A stretch of 64,000 nt of DNA from Erythrobacter sp. JK5. GTDB lineage: Bacteria > Pseudomonadota > Alphaproteobacteria > Sphingomonadales > Sphingomonadaceae. The translations under genes and the position numbers were made by a program. Shown one piece after another: positions 51,558-59,967 of this stretch. Under the pieces are notes generated by a model, which did not search any database, was not told the origin of the DNA, and was given only the letters and a program-made list of their open reading frames with translations. Location: the NCBI RefSeq assembly GCF_018205975.1, contig NZ_CP073577.1, positions 2,790,001 to 2,854,000 of the forward strand. The letters run 5' to 3'. Position 1 is the stretch's first letter, and each line of letters begins with the position of its first letter.

Positions 51558-52203
51558 TATTCGGTATCCTGCCACACCTTCGCGCTCTCGCGTCCGTTGT
51601 GCCGATCGATGAAGCGCGCGAGATTGGCGGTGCCCTGGGGTAGCTTCCAGCCTACCGTGAAGCCGAAATTCGCAAAACAGAACACGATCAGGTCGGCAAA
51701 GGTAAAGCGGCCGAGGACGAAATGGTTTCCGGAGCCGAGCGCGCTGTCGAACCAGCGCCATTTTTCGTCCGCCATGGCGGACAGTTCGGCACCGGCATTG
51801 GGGCTGACCACCGGCATGCGCGGTTCGAACATCGGCCGCCCGCCGGTGGCGCGGAACCCCATGGTCATCGGCACCACCACTTCCTGGTCGAACAGCCGCA
51901 CCCATTTGCGGACTTCGGCGCGTTCGCGCGAGGAGCTGCCGAACAGGTTGGGCTGCGGGTGCTCTTCCTCGATGAATTCGCAGATCGGCCAGCTTTCGGT
52001 GAGGCAGGTGCCGTCGTCGAGCTCGAGCGTCGGGATCGTGCCGAGGGGTTCTTGGCCAGGTAGGCCTCGTCCTGCCGGTTTTCGCCGGTGATGATGTCGT
52101 AGTGGACGCGTTGGAAATCCTCGCCTTCGACGAGACCCTTTTCGATCAGGAACATCCGCACCAGACGCGGATTGGGGCCAAGGCTCGAATGCAGGGTGGT
52201 CAT
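51557..52203 (-). CDS. Glutathione S-transferase, apparent frameshift
   Basis: Two-domain GST of about 214 aa once repaired. The N-terminal thioredoxin-like part (MTTLHSSLGPNPRLVRMFLI to EAYLAKNP) and the C-terminal helical part (MRLFDQEVVVPMTMGFRATG to HNGRESAKVWQD) are in different frames. The break is at a four-G run on the plus strand (52045-52048); one more G gives AKNPLGTIPTLELDDGTCLT, the conserved GST segment with the cis-Pro. Most likely a base-calling error. Coupled to the SDR at 50790. It may detoxify epoxide or quinone intermediates. Confidence 0.88.
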
Positions 52204-52332
52204 GGGTGTACTCCGCTGACTGTCATGGTGCGACCCGGGGACCTGGGTTGCTGTAGGCGACACATTGTTTCGCGTCGCCCTCACAATTGCGCTAGGCGAC
52301 GGAACGCAGCTACACCACGTTTAAGGCAGGAT

Positions 52333-53526
52333 ATGGACTTCAATCTGACCGACGAGCAGCGCGAACTGCAGGATACCGCGCGCAAGTTCGCTCGCGCCGA
52401 ATTGCCCGCTCTGGCCCGCGACATGGAGCACAGGGACTATCCTGTCCCGCACGACATGCTGCGGACTTACGGGGAGATGGGATTTCTCGGCATCAACCTG
52501 CCGGAAGAATACGGCGGTCTGGGGCTGGGCCATCTCGAAGCGCTGCTTGTGCTCGAGGAATTCGCGCAGATCTCCAATGCCGTGGCCTTCCCGGTGTTCG
52601 AAGCGCTGGTCGGCCCGGTGCGCACGATCGAGCGGTTCGGATCGGACGCGATGAAGGCGAAGGTCCTCCCCGAAGTCATTCGCGGCGAGAAGGTCGTCGC
52701 GGTGTCGATGTCCGAACCCGATGCCGGGACCGCGCTGACCGACCTCAAGACCAGTGCGGTGGCAGACGGCAACCCCGGATCGGGGTCCGGGGCAGGCGGC
52801 TACGTCGTCAACGGCACCAAGCGCTGGACCAGCGGCGGCGGGCACTCGGACTATTACGTGACCTATTGCCGGTTCACCGATGATCCCGGCGCGAAGGGTA
52901 TCGGCGCGATCCTGCTCGAAAAGGACATGAAGGGGATGAACTTCGGCAAGCGCGAGGAGCTGATGGGCTTTCGCGGCATCCCCACTGCCGACATTTCGAT
53001 CGAGAACGTGCAGGTGCCCGGCGAGAACGTCATCGTCGGCGCGGGCGGGTTCGGCAAGCTGATGAGCGCGTTCGGGCTGGAGCGGTGCGGCAACGCGACG
53101 CAGGCGCTCGGTCTGGCGGCGGCGGCCCTGGAACAGGCGCTCGCCTACACGCAGGAGCGCGAGGCGTTCGGCAAACCGATCGTCGATTTCCAGGCGGTGC
53201 AGATCAAGCTTGCCGAGATGGCGATGAAGGTCGATGCGGCGCGGCTGCTGATCCACCGGGCGGCGGCCAACGCTTCGGCGCAGCCCGATGGCCTGCCCAC
53301 GGTCTACGAAAGCTCGCTCGCCAAATGCTACGCCAACGAGATCGTGCGCGAGGTCACCGCGCTCGGGATGCAGGTGATGGGCGGCTATGGCTATCACAAG
53401 GATTACGGGATGGAGCAGCGCCTGCGCGACGCCTATGCCTGGGGCATCGCCGGCGGGGCGATCGACGTGCAGAAGACCAATATCGCCGCGGCGATGATCG
53501 GGCGGCGATTCGACCAGCGGCGATAG
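52333..53526 (+). CDS. Acyl-CoA dehydrogenase
   Basis: FAD enzyme of 397 aa, starting MDFNLTDEQRELQDTARKFA. Flavin/substrate segments are AVSMSEPDAGTALTDLKTSA near residue 118 and YVVNGTKRWTSGGG near 155; ALGMQVMGGYGYHKDYGMEQ lies near the C-terminus. The usual catalytic Glu position is Gly in GIAGGAIDVQK, as in the two other acyl-CoA dehydrogenases of the island. Divergent from the GST gene, with CCTCACAATTGCGCTAG about 40 bp upstream. It marks the right end of the catabolic region. Confidence 0.93.
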   Translation: MDFNLTDEQRELQDTARKFARAELPALARDMEHRDYPVPHDMLRTYGEMGFLGINLPEEYGGLGLGHLEALLVLEEFAQISNAVAFPVFEALVGPVRTIERFGSDAMKAKVLPEVIRGEKVVAVSMSEPDAGTALTDLKTSAVADGNPGSGSGAGGYVVNGTKRWTSGGGHSDYYVTYCRFTDDPGAKGIGAILLEKDMKGMNFGKREELMGFRGIPTADISIENVQVPGENVIVGAGGFGKLMSAFGLERCGNATQALGLAAAALEQALAYTQEREAFGKPIVDFQAVQIKLAEMAMKVDAARLLIHRAAANASAQPDGLPTVYESSLAKCYANEIVREVTALGMQVMGGYGYHKDYGMEQRLRDAYAWGIAGGAIDVQKTNIAAAMIGRRFDQRR

Positions 53527-53565
53527 AGCTTGCGCGCGGGGGCTGTGTTGCTCATGTAACGCAGC

Positions 53566-54096
53566 ATGGAATCGACGCTCACCGCCACGCCCGCTTCGCC
53601 TGCCGCTGCGACATTCGCCGACCCCGATGGCGAGCTGACCAGGGTTCATCCCAACTACAAATCCGCGCTGCGGGTGCGGGCGACGATCACGGCGATCCCG
53701 TTCGTGATCGTCGCGCTGATTCTCGAGACGATTTTTCGCGAGCAGGAATTGCTGGTCTCGGGCGCGATCGCGGGGCCGGTGCTGCTGATCGCCATCGCCT
53801 TCATCATCCGGCTGCCCTCGCGGCGCTACACCGCGCGCGGCTATGCGATGAGCGCCGACCGGCTGCGGGTGGTGCGCGGCCTGCTGTTCCGCTCCGACAC
53901 GGTTGTCCCGTTCGGGCGGGTGCAGCATATCGACGTCGACCAGGGGCCGATCGAGCGGTTCTTCGATATCGCGACGCTCACCCTGCACACCGCCGGAAGC
54001 CACAACGCCTCGGTGCATCTGCCGGGCCTGCAGCAGGACCTCGCCCGCGACATGCGCGAAACGATCCGCGCGCATATCAGGCGGGAAAGCCTGTGA
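53566..54096 (+). CDS. PH-domain (bPH2/DUF304) membrane protein, YdbS-like
   Basis: A 176-residue protein with two adjacent membrane spans (about residues 43-80) and a bacterial PH domain after them (YTARGYAMSADRLRVVRGLLFRS region and VPFGRVQHIDVDQGPIERFF). It is the short partner of the tandem DUF304 pair; the next gene overlaps its stop as GTGA. Pairs of this kind (YdbS/YdbT) are membrane proteins of unclear function, in some bacteria linked to secreted-toxin resistance. Confidence 0.88.
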   Translation: MESTLTATPASPAAATFADPDGELTRVHPNYKSALRVRATITAIPFVIVALILETIFREQELLVSGAIAGPVLLIAIAFIIRLPSRRYTARGYAMSADRLRVVRGLLFRSDTVVPFGRVQHIDVDQGPIERFFDIATLTLHTAGSHNASVHLPGLQQDLARDMRETIRAHIRRESL

Positions 54097-55676
54097 GCGT
54101 GTCAGACGGGCAGGCCGCTAAAGGCGTGCCGGTGCCGGTCGCGGGTGCGCGCGGCGAAGCCGAACCCCGGCCCGAGGCCCGCAATACCGACCCCAGAAGC
54201 TTTCTGGTCCGCGGCATTGCAATGCTGGGCCAGCTGGTGATCCCGATCGCGATCGCCAGCTTCACGATCTTCGATGACGGCGCGGCGGCCGGGTTCATCA
54301 GATATATCGTGCCGGTTGTCGCCGCCGTGCTCGCGTTCAATTTCGGCATGGCCTATCTGCAATGGCGGCGGCTCACCTACACGATCGGCACGCAGGACAT
54401 CCGGGTCGAGAGCGGGGTGCTGAGCCGCTCGGCGCGCTCCGTTCCGTATGAGCGGATCCAGGACGTCAGCCTCGAACAGAAGCTCATCCCGCGCCTGTTC
54501 GGTCTCGTCGCGGTCAAGTTCGAGACCGGTGCAGGTGGCGGCGACGATCTGTCGCTATCCTACCTGTCCGAGCAGACGGGGGAAGAGCTGCGGCAGCTGG
54601 TGCGCGAACGGCGCGATGGGCCGGTCGAGGCTGAACGCGGCAAGCCCGCCACGCCTGACTCCGCTGCCGAACCCGAGGCCGAAACCCTGTTCGCCATGGA
54701 TCCGCGGCGGCTGCTGATCTTCGGCACGTTCGAATTCTCGCTCGCCGTGTTCGCGGTGCTTGGCGGCCTGCTGCAATATGCCGACAGCTTCATCGATTTC
54801 GAAATCTGGGACCCGGACCTGTGGCGCGGCTGGATCGAGCAGCAGGGCAGTTTCATCTCGGGTTTCGGCCCGTACGCGCAGGTCATCAGCGCAATTGCCG
54901 GTCTGATCGGCGTGTTCGTCATCGGTTCGGCAACCGGCATGATCCGGACCTTTACCCGCGAGTGGGGCTTCATCCTTGAGCGCACGGCGAGGGGGTTCCG
55001 GCGGCGGCGCGGGCTGTTCACGCGTACCGACGTGGTGATGCCGGTGCATCGGGTGCAGGGCCTCAGGATCGGCACCGGGCTGCTGCGCTATCGTTTCGGC
55101 TGGCACAGCCTGCGCTTCGTCAGCCTTGCCCAGGACGCGGGCTCCGCCAGCCATGTGGTGGCGCCGTTCGCGCAGCTCGACGAGATCGCGCCGATCGTCG
55201 CGGCGGCGGGGTTCCACCTCCCGAACGAGGAGGCCGACTGGCATCGCGCATCCGAACACTATGCCTTCGACAGCGCCGTGATCGATGGCGGGTTCTTTCT
55301 GCTCGTCGCGATTCCGGTCGCGATATTCGCGCCGCTCTGGGCCCTGCCGATTCCGCTCGCTCTCGCCGTTCTGTTCGCTGCCGCTGCGCTCTATTCGTGG
55401 CGGTTCAAACGCCATGCGATCGACGCGTCGCAGATCATGGCGCGGGCCGGGTTGCTGTCGCCGCAGAGCCAGATTGCCACCCGTTTGAAGCTGCATTCGG
55501 TCGAGATCGCGCAGGGCCCGATCGCGCGCTGGCGTGGCTATGCGACGCTCAACCTGGGGCTCGCCGGGGGCGAGTTCGATATTCCCGGGGTCCCGATCGA
55601 CCGCGCGCGCGAGGTCCGGCGGGAAATCCTGGAAACCATCGCCGCGACCGATTTTTCGCAGCTCGAACACGCCTGA
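54093..55676 (+). CDS. Triple PH-domain (bPH2/DUF304) membrane protein, YdbT-like
   Basis: A 527-residue membrane protein beginning with GTG in a 4-bp overlap with the previous gene. Repeated PH-type segments occur as VLSRSARSVPYERIQDVSLE, LFTRTDVVMPVHRVQGLRIG and LLSPQSQIATRLKLHSVEIA, each after a pair of membrane helices. This three-repeat layout is typical of the long DUF304 partner. With the gene at 53566 it forms a two-protein membrane unit outside the catabolic theme. Confidence 0.88.
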   Translation: MSVSDGQAAKGVPVPVAGARGEAEPRPEARNTDPRSFLVRGIAMLGQLVIPIAIASFTIFDDGAAAGFIRYIVPVVAAVLAFNFGMAYLQWRRLTYTIGTQDIRVESGVLSRSARSVPYERIQDVSLEQKLIPRLFGLVAVKFETGAGGGDDLSLSYLSEQTGEELRQLVRERRDGPVEAERGKPATPDSAAEPEAETLFAMDPRRLLIFGTFEFSLAVFAVLGGLLQYADSFIDFEIWDPDLWRGWIEQQGSFISGFGPYAQVISAIAGLIGVFVIGSATGMIRTFTREWGFILERTARGFRRRRGLFTRTDVVMPVHRVQGLRIGTGLLRYRFGWHSLRFVSLAQDAGSASHVVAPFAQLDEIAPIVAAAGFHLPNEEADWHRASEHYAFDSAVIDGGFFLLVAIPVAIFAPLWALPIPLALAVLFAAAALYSWRFKRHAIDASQIMARAGLLSPQSQIATRLKLHSVEIAQGPIARWRGYATLNLGLAGGEFDIPGVPIDRAREVRREILETIAATDFSQLEHA

Positions 55677-55718
55677 TCGGCTTGCCAAGCGCGCCGCGTG
55701 CGATAGAGGCGAAGCGCA

Positions 55719-56738
55719 ATGACCACGCCCAGACCATTCCTGTCCGACAATGCCGCCGCGGTGCACCCCTATGTCTGGGACGCGATGCGCGCAGCCGACA
55801 ACGCCGACAATCCCTATGACGGCGATACGCTTTCGGCGCAGCTCGACGAACGTTTTTCGGCGCTGTTCGGGCGCGAATGTGCCGCTGTGTGGGTCGCCAC
55901 CGGAACCGCCGCCAATTGCCTTGCACTGGCCACCATGGTGCAGCCGCATGGCGGGGTGGTGTGTCACGAGGAAGCGCATATCGAGGTCGATGAAGGCGGG
56001 GCGCCGGGGTTCTACCTCCATGGCGCGAAGCTGATGCTGGCGGGCGGTGAGGGCGCGAAGCTGACCCCTCAGGATATCGCCGCGCTGATCGATCCGATCC
56101 GCGACGATGTGCACCAGGTGCAGCCGCACGCGATCGCGATCACCCAGGCGAGCGAATACGGGCGCAGCTATACGCCCGGCGAGCTGGCGGTGCTGGCCGA
56201 ATTTGCCACCGCCCGCCGCCTTGGCCTGCACATGGACGGCGCGCGGTTCGCCAATGCGGCGGCGTTTCCGGGCGGTACGGCGCAGGAGGCCGCCCGCGCG
56301 GCTGCCGGCCCGGTCGACAGTCTCGCGTTCGGCTTCATCAAGAACGGCGGGATGAGCGCGGAGGCGGTGATCCTGTTCGATCCGCAGCAGGCCGATCTCG
56401 TCAAGTATCGCCGCAAGCGCGCCGGGCACCTGCAATGCAAGGGCCGCTATCTCGCAGCGCAGATTCTGGCCATGCTCGACGACGACCTGTGGCTTGCCAA
56501 TGCGCGCCACGCCAATGCCGCAGCGCAGGAGATCGCCGCCGGCTGCGGTCAGCGGCTGCTGCACCCGGTCGAGGCCAACGAGCTGTTCGTGCACCTTACC
56601 CCAAAGGAGCGCGAGGCGCTGCGCGGTCAGGATTTCGCCTTTTACGACTGGGGTGACGATGCCGCCCGGTTCGTCACCGCCTGGAACACCGAAGACGCCG
56701 ACGCCGTCGCGCTGGGACGGGCCATCGCGGCTCTATGA
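55719..56738 (+). CDS. Low-specificity threonine aldolase-like PLP enzyme
   Basis: A 339-residue fold-type I PLP protein of the beta-eliminating lyase group: FLSDNAAAVHPYVWDAM at the start, AAVWVATGTAANCLAL near residue 55, HMDGARFANAAAF with the cofactor Asp near 170, and the Schiff-base Lys in SLAFGFIKNGGMSAEA near 207. Threonine aldolases cleave beta-hydroxy amino acids to glycine and an aldehyde. The ending overlaps the DMT transporter gene as ATGA, which suggests export or exchange of a related amino acid. Confidence 0.9.
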   Translation: MTTPRPFLSDNAAAVHPYVWDAMRAADNADNPYDGDTLSAQLDERFSALFGRECAAVWVATGTAANCLALATMVQPHGGVVCHEEAHIEVDEGGAPGFYLHGAKLMLAGGEGAKLTPQDIAALIDPIRDDVHQVQPHAIAITQASEYGRSYTPGELAVLAEFATARRLGLHMDGARFANAAAFPGGTAQEAARAAAGPVDSLAFGFIKNGGMSAEAVILFDPQQADLVKYRRKRAGHLQCKGRYLAAQILAMLDDDLWLANARHANAAAQEIAAGCGQRLLHPVEANELFVHLTPKEREALRGQDFAFYDWGDDAARFVTAWNTEDADAVALGRAIAAL

Positions 56739-57661
56739 CAACCGCCGAGCAGGGCATGCTGCGTGCCCGCGTCATCCTCCCGTTCCTGATCACCGGCACG
56801 ATCTGGGGATCGACCTGGTTCGTCATCACCGGCCAGATCGACGGTGTGCCCGCTGCCTGGTCGGTGTTCTACCGGTTTGCGCTGGCGACCCCCGCGCTGT
56901 TCCTGGTCGCCTATCTGATGAAGCGGCGGCTCAAACTGACGCGGCCCGAACACCGGCTTGCCGCGCTGGTCGGGATCTTCCAGTTCAGCGGCAACTTCCT
57001 GTTCGTCTACCATTCGGAGCTCTACGTCACCTCGGGCATCGTCGCGATGATGTTCGGGTTGCTGATGGTGCCCAACGCGATTTTCGGGCGCATCTTCCTG
57101 GGCGAGCGGGTGCAGGGCGGGTTCCTGCTCGGCAGCGCGGTCGCGATCGTCGGCGTGTCGCTGCTGCTGGTGCACGAATGGCGCGCCAATCCCGATGCCG
57201 GTGTGGTGGGCGGGAACGTGGCTCTGGGAATCGGTCTCGCGATGTTCGGCATCCTCGCCGCGTCGCTCGCGAACGTGATCCAGGCCAACCCGACCGGGCG
57301 GGGTGTTCCGATGGTGAGCCTGCTCGCCTGGGCGATGCTGTACGGGACGGTCTTCGATCTCGGCTTCGCCGCGCTGACTGCAGGTCCACCGCCGCTTCCG
57401 GCCAACCGGGAATACTGGGCGGGGATCGTCTATCTCGCGCTTATCGGATCGGTGATCACGTTTCCGCTGCACTACAATCTGGTGCGCGAAATCGGTGCCG
57501 GTCGCACCGCTTACAACTCGATCCTCACGATCTCGGTCGCGATGCTGATCTCGACGCTGTTCGAGGATTACCGGTGGACCGGGCTGACGGCGAGCGGAAT
57601 GGTGCTGGCGGTAGTCGGGATGGTGCTGGCGCTCCGATCAAAGCAGAAGAAGACGGTGTAG
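56735..57661 (+). CDS. EamA-family (DMT superfamily) transporter
   Basis: A 308-residue membrane protein with ten predicted spans and two EamA repeats; the N-terminal LITGTIWGSTWFVITGQ and RFALATPALFLVAYL are typical. Members export amino acids or metabolites. Its start overlaps the threonine-aldolase-like gene by 4 bp, so it is in that operon. It ends at a family A repeat and converges on the epimerase-like gene. Confidence 0.92.
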   Translation: MTTAEQGMLRARVILPFLITGTIWGSTWFVITGQIDGVPAAWSVFYRFALATPALFLVAYLMKRRLKLTRPEHRLAALVGIFQFSGNFLFVYHSELYVTSGIVAMMFGLLMVPNAIFGRIFLGERVQGGFLLGSAVAIVGVSLLLVHEWRANPDAGVVGGNVALGIGLAMFGILAASLANVIQANPTGRGVPMVSLLAWAMLYGTVFDLGFAALTAGPPPLPANREYWAGIVYLALIGSVITFPLHYNLVREIGAGRTAYNSILTISVAMLISTLFEDYRWTGLTASGMVLAVVGMVLALRSKQKKTV

Positions 57662-57667
57662 CCACCT

Positions 57668-57754
57668 CGTCATTGCGAGGAGCCGAAGGCGACGCAGCAA
57701 TCCGGAGCCGCCTCGCAATCCGCGCTGGATTGCTTGTCTTCGCTCGCAATGACG
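57668..57754. repeat. Family A dispersed inverted repeat (copy 5)
   Basis: CGTCATTGCGAGGAGCCGAA ... CTTCGCTCGCAATGACG with inner CAATCC / GGATTG arms. It fills the convergent gap between the EamA gene and the gene at 57757. Confidence 0.83.
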
Positions 57755-57756
57755 GG

Positions 57757-58539
57757 TCAACTTAGCGCAGCCAATCCTTCGACATAGGTCGGATAGAGCG
57801 GATGCCATCCCAGCACCCGCCTGGCCTTGCCGTTCGCGACCCGGCGGTTCTCCATGTAGAACCCGAGCGCCATGTCCGAAAGATTGGCGTCTTCGAGCGT
57901 TTCCAGCGGCGGCGGGTCGACGCCGAGCAGGCGGCACGCCTGTTCGGTCACCGCGTTGCCGCTCGCGGGGAGATCGTCGCCGAGGTTGTAGGCACCGGGC
58001 GGGGCATCCTGTTGCAGCGCAGCGACGACGCCGCTGGCGATGTCATCGACATGCACACGGCTGAACACTTGCCCCGGCAGATCGATCCGCCGCGCCTTGC
58101 CTTCGCGCACCCGGTCGAGGGCGCTGCGGCCCGGCCCGTAGATGCCCGGCAGGCGAAACAACTGCGCTTCCATCGCCAGCCAGCGCGCATCGGCCTCGCT
58201 TCGCGCATTGCGGCGACCCGTGCCGGTGGGCGAGCTTTCGTCGACCCATGCACCTTGCTGGTCGCCATATACGCCGGTTGAAGAAAGATAGCTGAGCCGC
58301 TTGCCCGCGATGTCGGCGCCGTAGCGGTCGAGCACCGGATCGCTCAGGCTCTCCCGATCGGGCGGGACCGAGGACAGTACGTGGCTCGCCCGGCCCAGCG
58401 CCGCTCGCACCGCAGCGTCATCGACAAAGTCGATATCGCCCGCGCTCCCGGTCGCTTCGACGCTCCAGCCGCGCGCTTCGAGCGCCGCCTTGATCCGCAG
58501 GGCGGTGTAGCCCAGGCCGAAGATCAACAACTGGCTCAT
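57757..58539 (-). CDS. Atypical/extended SDR (NAD-epimerase-like) protein
   Basis: A 260-residue Rossmann protein of the YeeZ-like epimerase group. The N-terminal LLIFGLGYTALRIKAAL has the GxGxxA-type motif, LSYLSSTGVYGDQQGAWVDE holds Ser and Tyr of the active site near residue 95, and FSRVHVDDIASGVVAAL follows the extended-SDR pattern. The YxxxK Lys is not evident after VYGD, so catalysis is doubtful. It overlaps the M48 protease stop by 4 bp. Confidence 0.85.
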   Translation of the reverse strand: MSQLLIFGLGYTALRIKAALEARGWSVEATGSAGDIDFVDDAAVRAALGRASHVLSSVPPDRESLSDPVLDRYGADIAGKRLSYLSSTGVYGDQQGAWVDESSPTGTGRRNARSEADARWLAMEAQLFRLPGIYGPGRSALDRVREGKARRIDLPGQVFSRVHVDDIASGVVAALQQDAPPGAYNLGDDLPASGNAVTEQACRLLGVDPPPLETLEDANLSDMALGFYMENRRVANGKARRVLGWHPLYPTYVEGLAALS

Positions 58540-59783
58540 TCGGTTTCGAGATAGCCCGCTTCGGGAACCACGATCTGCGGGTCACTCACATTCCTGGCCT
58601 TCCAGTCCATCGCCATGCGCACCCGGGTCGCGCCCGAGGGGTGGTCGAAGAACAGCATCTCTTCGATCGGGCCGGGCTCGATCTTGCGGTATTCGGACAG
58701 CCGCATTGCCACTCTGGCAAAGCCATCGGGCTCGCGCGCGGCTTCAAGCCCGAAGGCATCGGCATCGCTTTCGGCCCAGCGCACCAGCGAATTGAGGACC
58801 GGGGTTGCGAGGAAGAAGGCAATCGTCATGAGAATTCCGATCACCGGCAAGGATGCCGGATCGGCCAGATCGCGTACGCCCCAGCGCGAACCGAACCGGG
58901 CAATCAACGCCGGTGCGATCCGCGAGATCGCAAAGAAACTGATCCCGATAACCAGCAGCATGATGGCGATGATCACATAGACATGGTTGAGTTTGTAGTG
59001 CCCCATCTCGTGCCCCATAACCGCGAGGATTTCCTCCTCGCTGGTGCGTTCGAGCAGATTGTCGTTGAGCGAAATGCGGATCGTCGGGCCAAGTCCTGAG
59101 ACATTGGCCGAAATGCGTTTGTGCTGTTTCGACTGGTCGAACACATAGATGTGCTCCGCAGGAATGTCGTATTTGGCGGCAACGGCCTCGATCTTGTCGC
59201 GCAGCGGCCCTTGTTCCATCTCGGTGTAGTCGTTGAACAACGGCGAGACGAACACCGGCGCGAGCAGCATTCCAAAGGCAAGGAACACGCCGACAACCCC
59301 GGTGCTCCATGCCCACCAGCTGCGCGGCGCGCGCCGGATCAGCGCGTAGACCGCGACCACCAGCAAGGGCGCGACGATCAGTTCAACCGCAAGCCCGGTG
59401 AGCTGTTCGCCAAACCATCCGCCGAAATCGAGGTCGAGCAGGCCATAGGACTTCTCGCGGAAGAATTCGGTGTAGATTACCCACGGCAGCAACAACGCAT
59501 AGGCCACCAGCGAGTAAAGCAGCGCGGTAATCCATGTCACCACCGAGGGACGGCGGCTGATCTTCTCGCCAAGGCTGCGGAATGCAGAGGAGAGGCGGAA
59601 ATTGAGGATCAGCCAGTCGACCAGCACCGCGACAAGCGCCGCCCAGACAATCAGCCAATACCCGCCTTCGAAATAGGCGTCGGACTGCGCCCGCGCCGGT
59701 CCCCGCAGCGTGTCGAGATAGGCGCGCGTGGCGGTCTCGACATCGAAGCCGCCCGTGGCGTTTGCCAGTATTTCCAGCATCAT
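58536..59783 (-). CDS. M48 metalloprotease, Ste24/CAAX-protease-like
   Basis: A 415-residue membrane protease. The zinc site is HEMGH at residues 258-262 (AVMGHEMGHYKLNH), with the third ligand Glu in WAESDADAFGL. About six to seven membrane spans surround it, as in Ste24 homologues. DQSKQHKRISANVSGLGPTI upstream is a family landmark. Bacterial relatives act in membrane-protein quality control. ATG 59783 is used; ATG 59780 is equally possible. Divergent from pepN. Confidence 0.93.
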   Translation of the reverse strand: MMLEILANATGGFDVETATRAYLDTLRGPARAQSDAYFEGGYWLIVWAALVAVLVDWLILNFRLSSAFRSLGEKISRRPSVVTWITALLYSLVAYALLLPWVIYTEFFREKSYGLLDLDFGGWFGEQLTGLAVELIVAPLLVVAVYALIRRAPRSWWAWSTGVVGVFLAFGMLLAPVFVSPLFNDYTEMEQGPLRDKIEAVAAKYDIPAEHIYVFDQSKQHKRISANVSGLGPTIRISLNDNLLERTSEEEILAVMGHEMGHYKLNHVYVIIAIMLLVIGISFFAISRIAPALIARFGSRWGVRDLADPASLPVIGILMTIAFFLATPVLNSLVRWAESDADAFGLEAAREPDGFARVAMRLSEYRKIEPGPIEEMLFFDHPSGATRVRMAMDWKARNVSDPQIVVPEAGYLETE

Positions 59784-59967
59784 TGTGGCCCGCCTCCCTC
59801 TGGCCGCCACCGGTGCGCCGGAGCGGCGCGCCTGTCAATCGCGCGCTGCGCAGCGCATCTGCAGGCCGCCGTTCGCAGCCGACAAATGACACCGCCCGGC
59901 ACGGCGGCGGTTGGAGGAGCGCCGGTTTCGGCCTACATCGCGGGCGAAAGCAGCGAAACGGAACAGC

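Noticed and set aside
53566-55676. Phage or toxin system in the PH-domain pair
   Set aside because: The layout matches the ordinary chromosomal YdbS/YdbT pair; no phage or toxin genes adjoin.
10928-57754. CRISPR array
   Set aside because: The repeats are palindromic, widely spaced by kilobases and differ in length; there are no regular spacers or cas genes.
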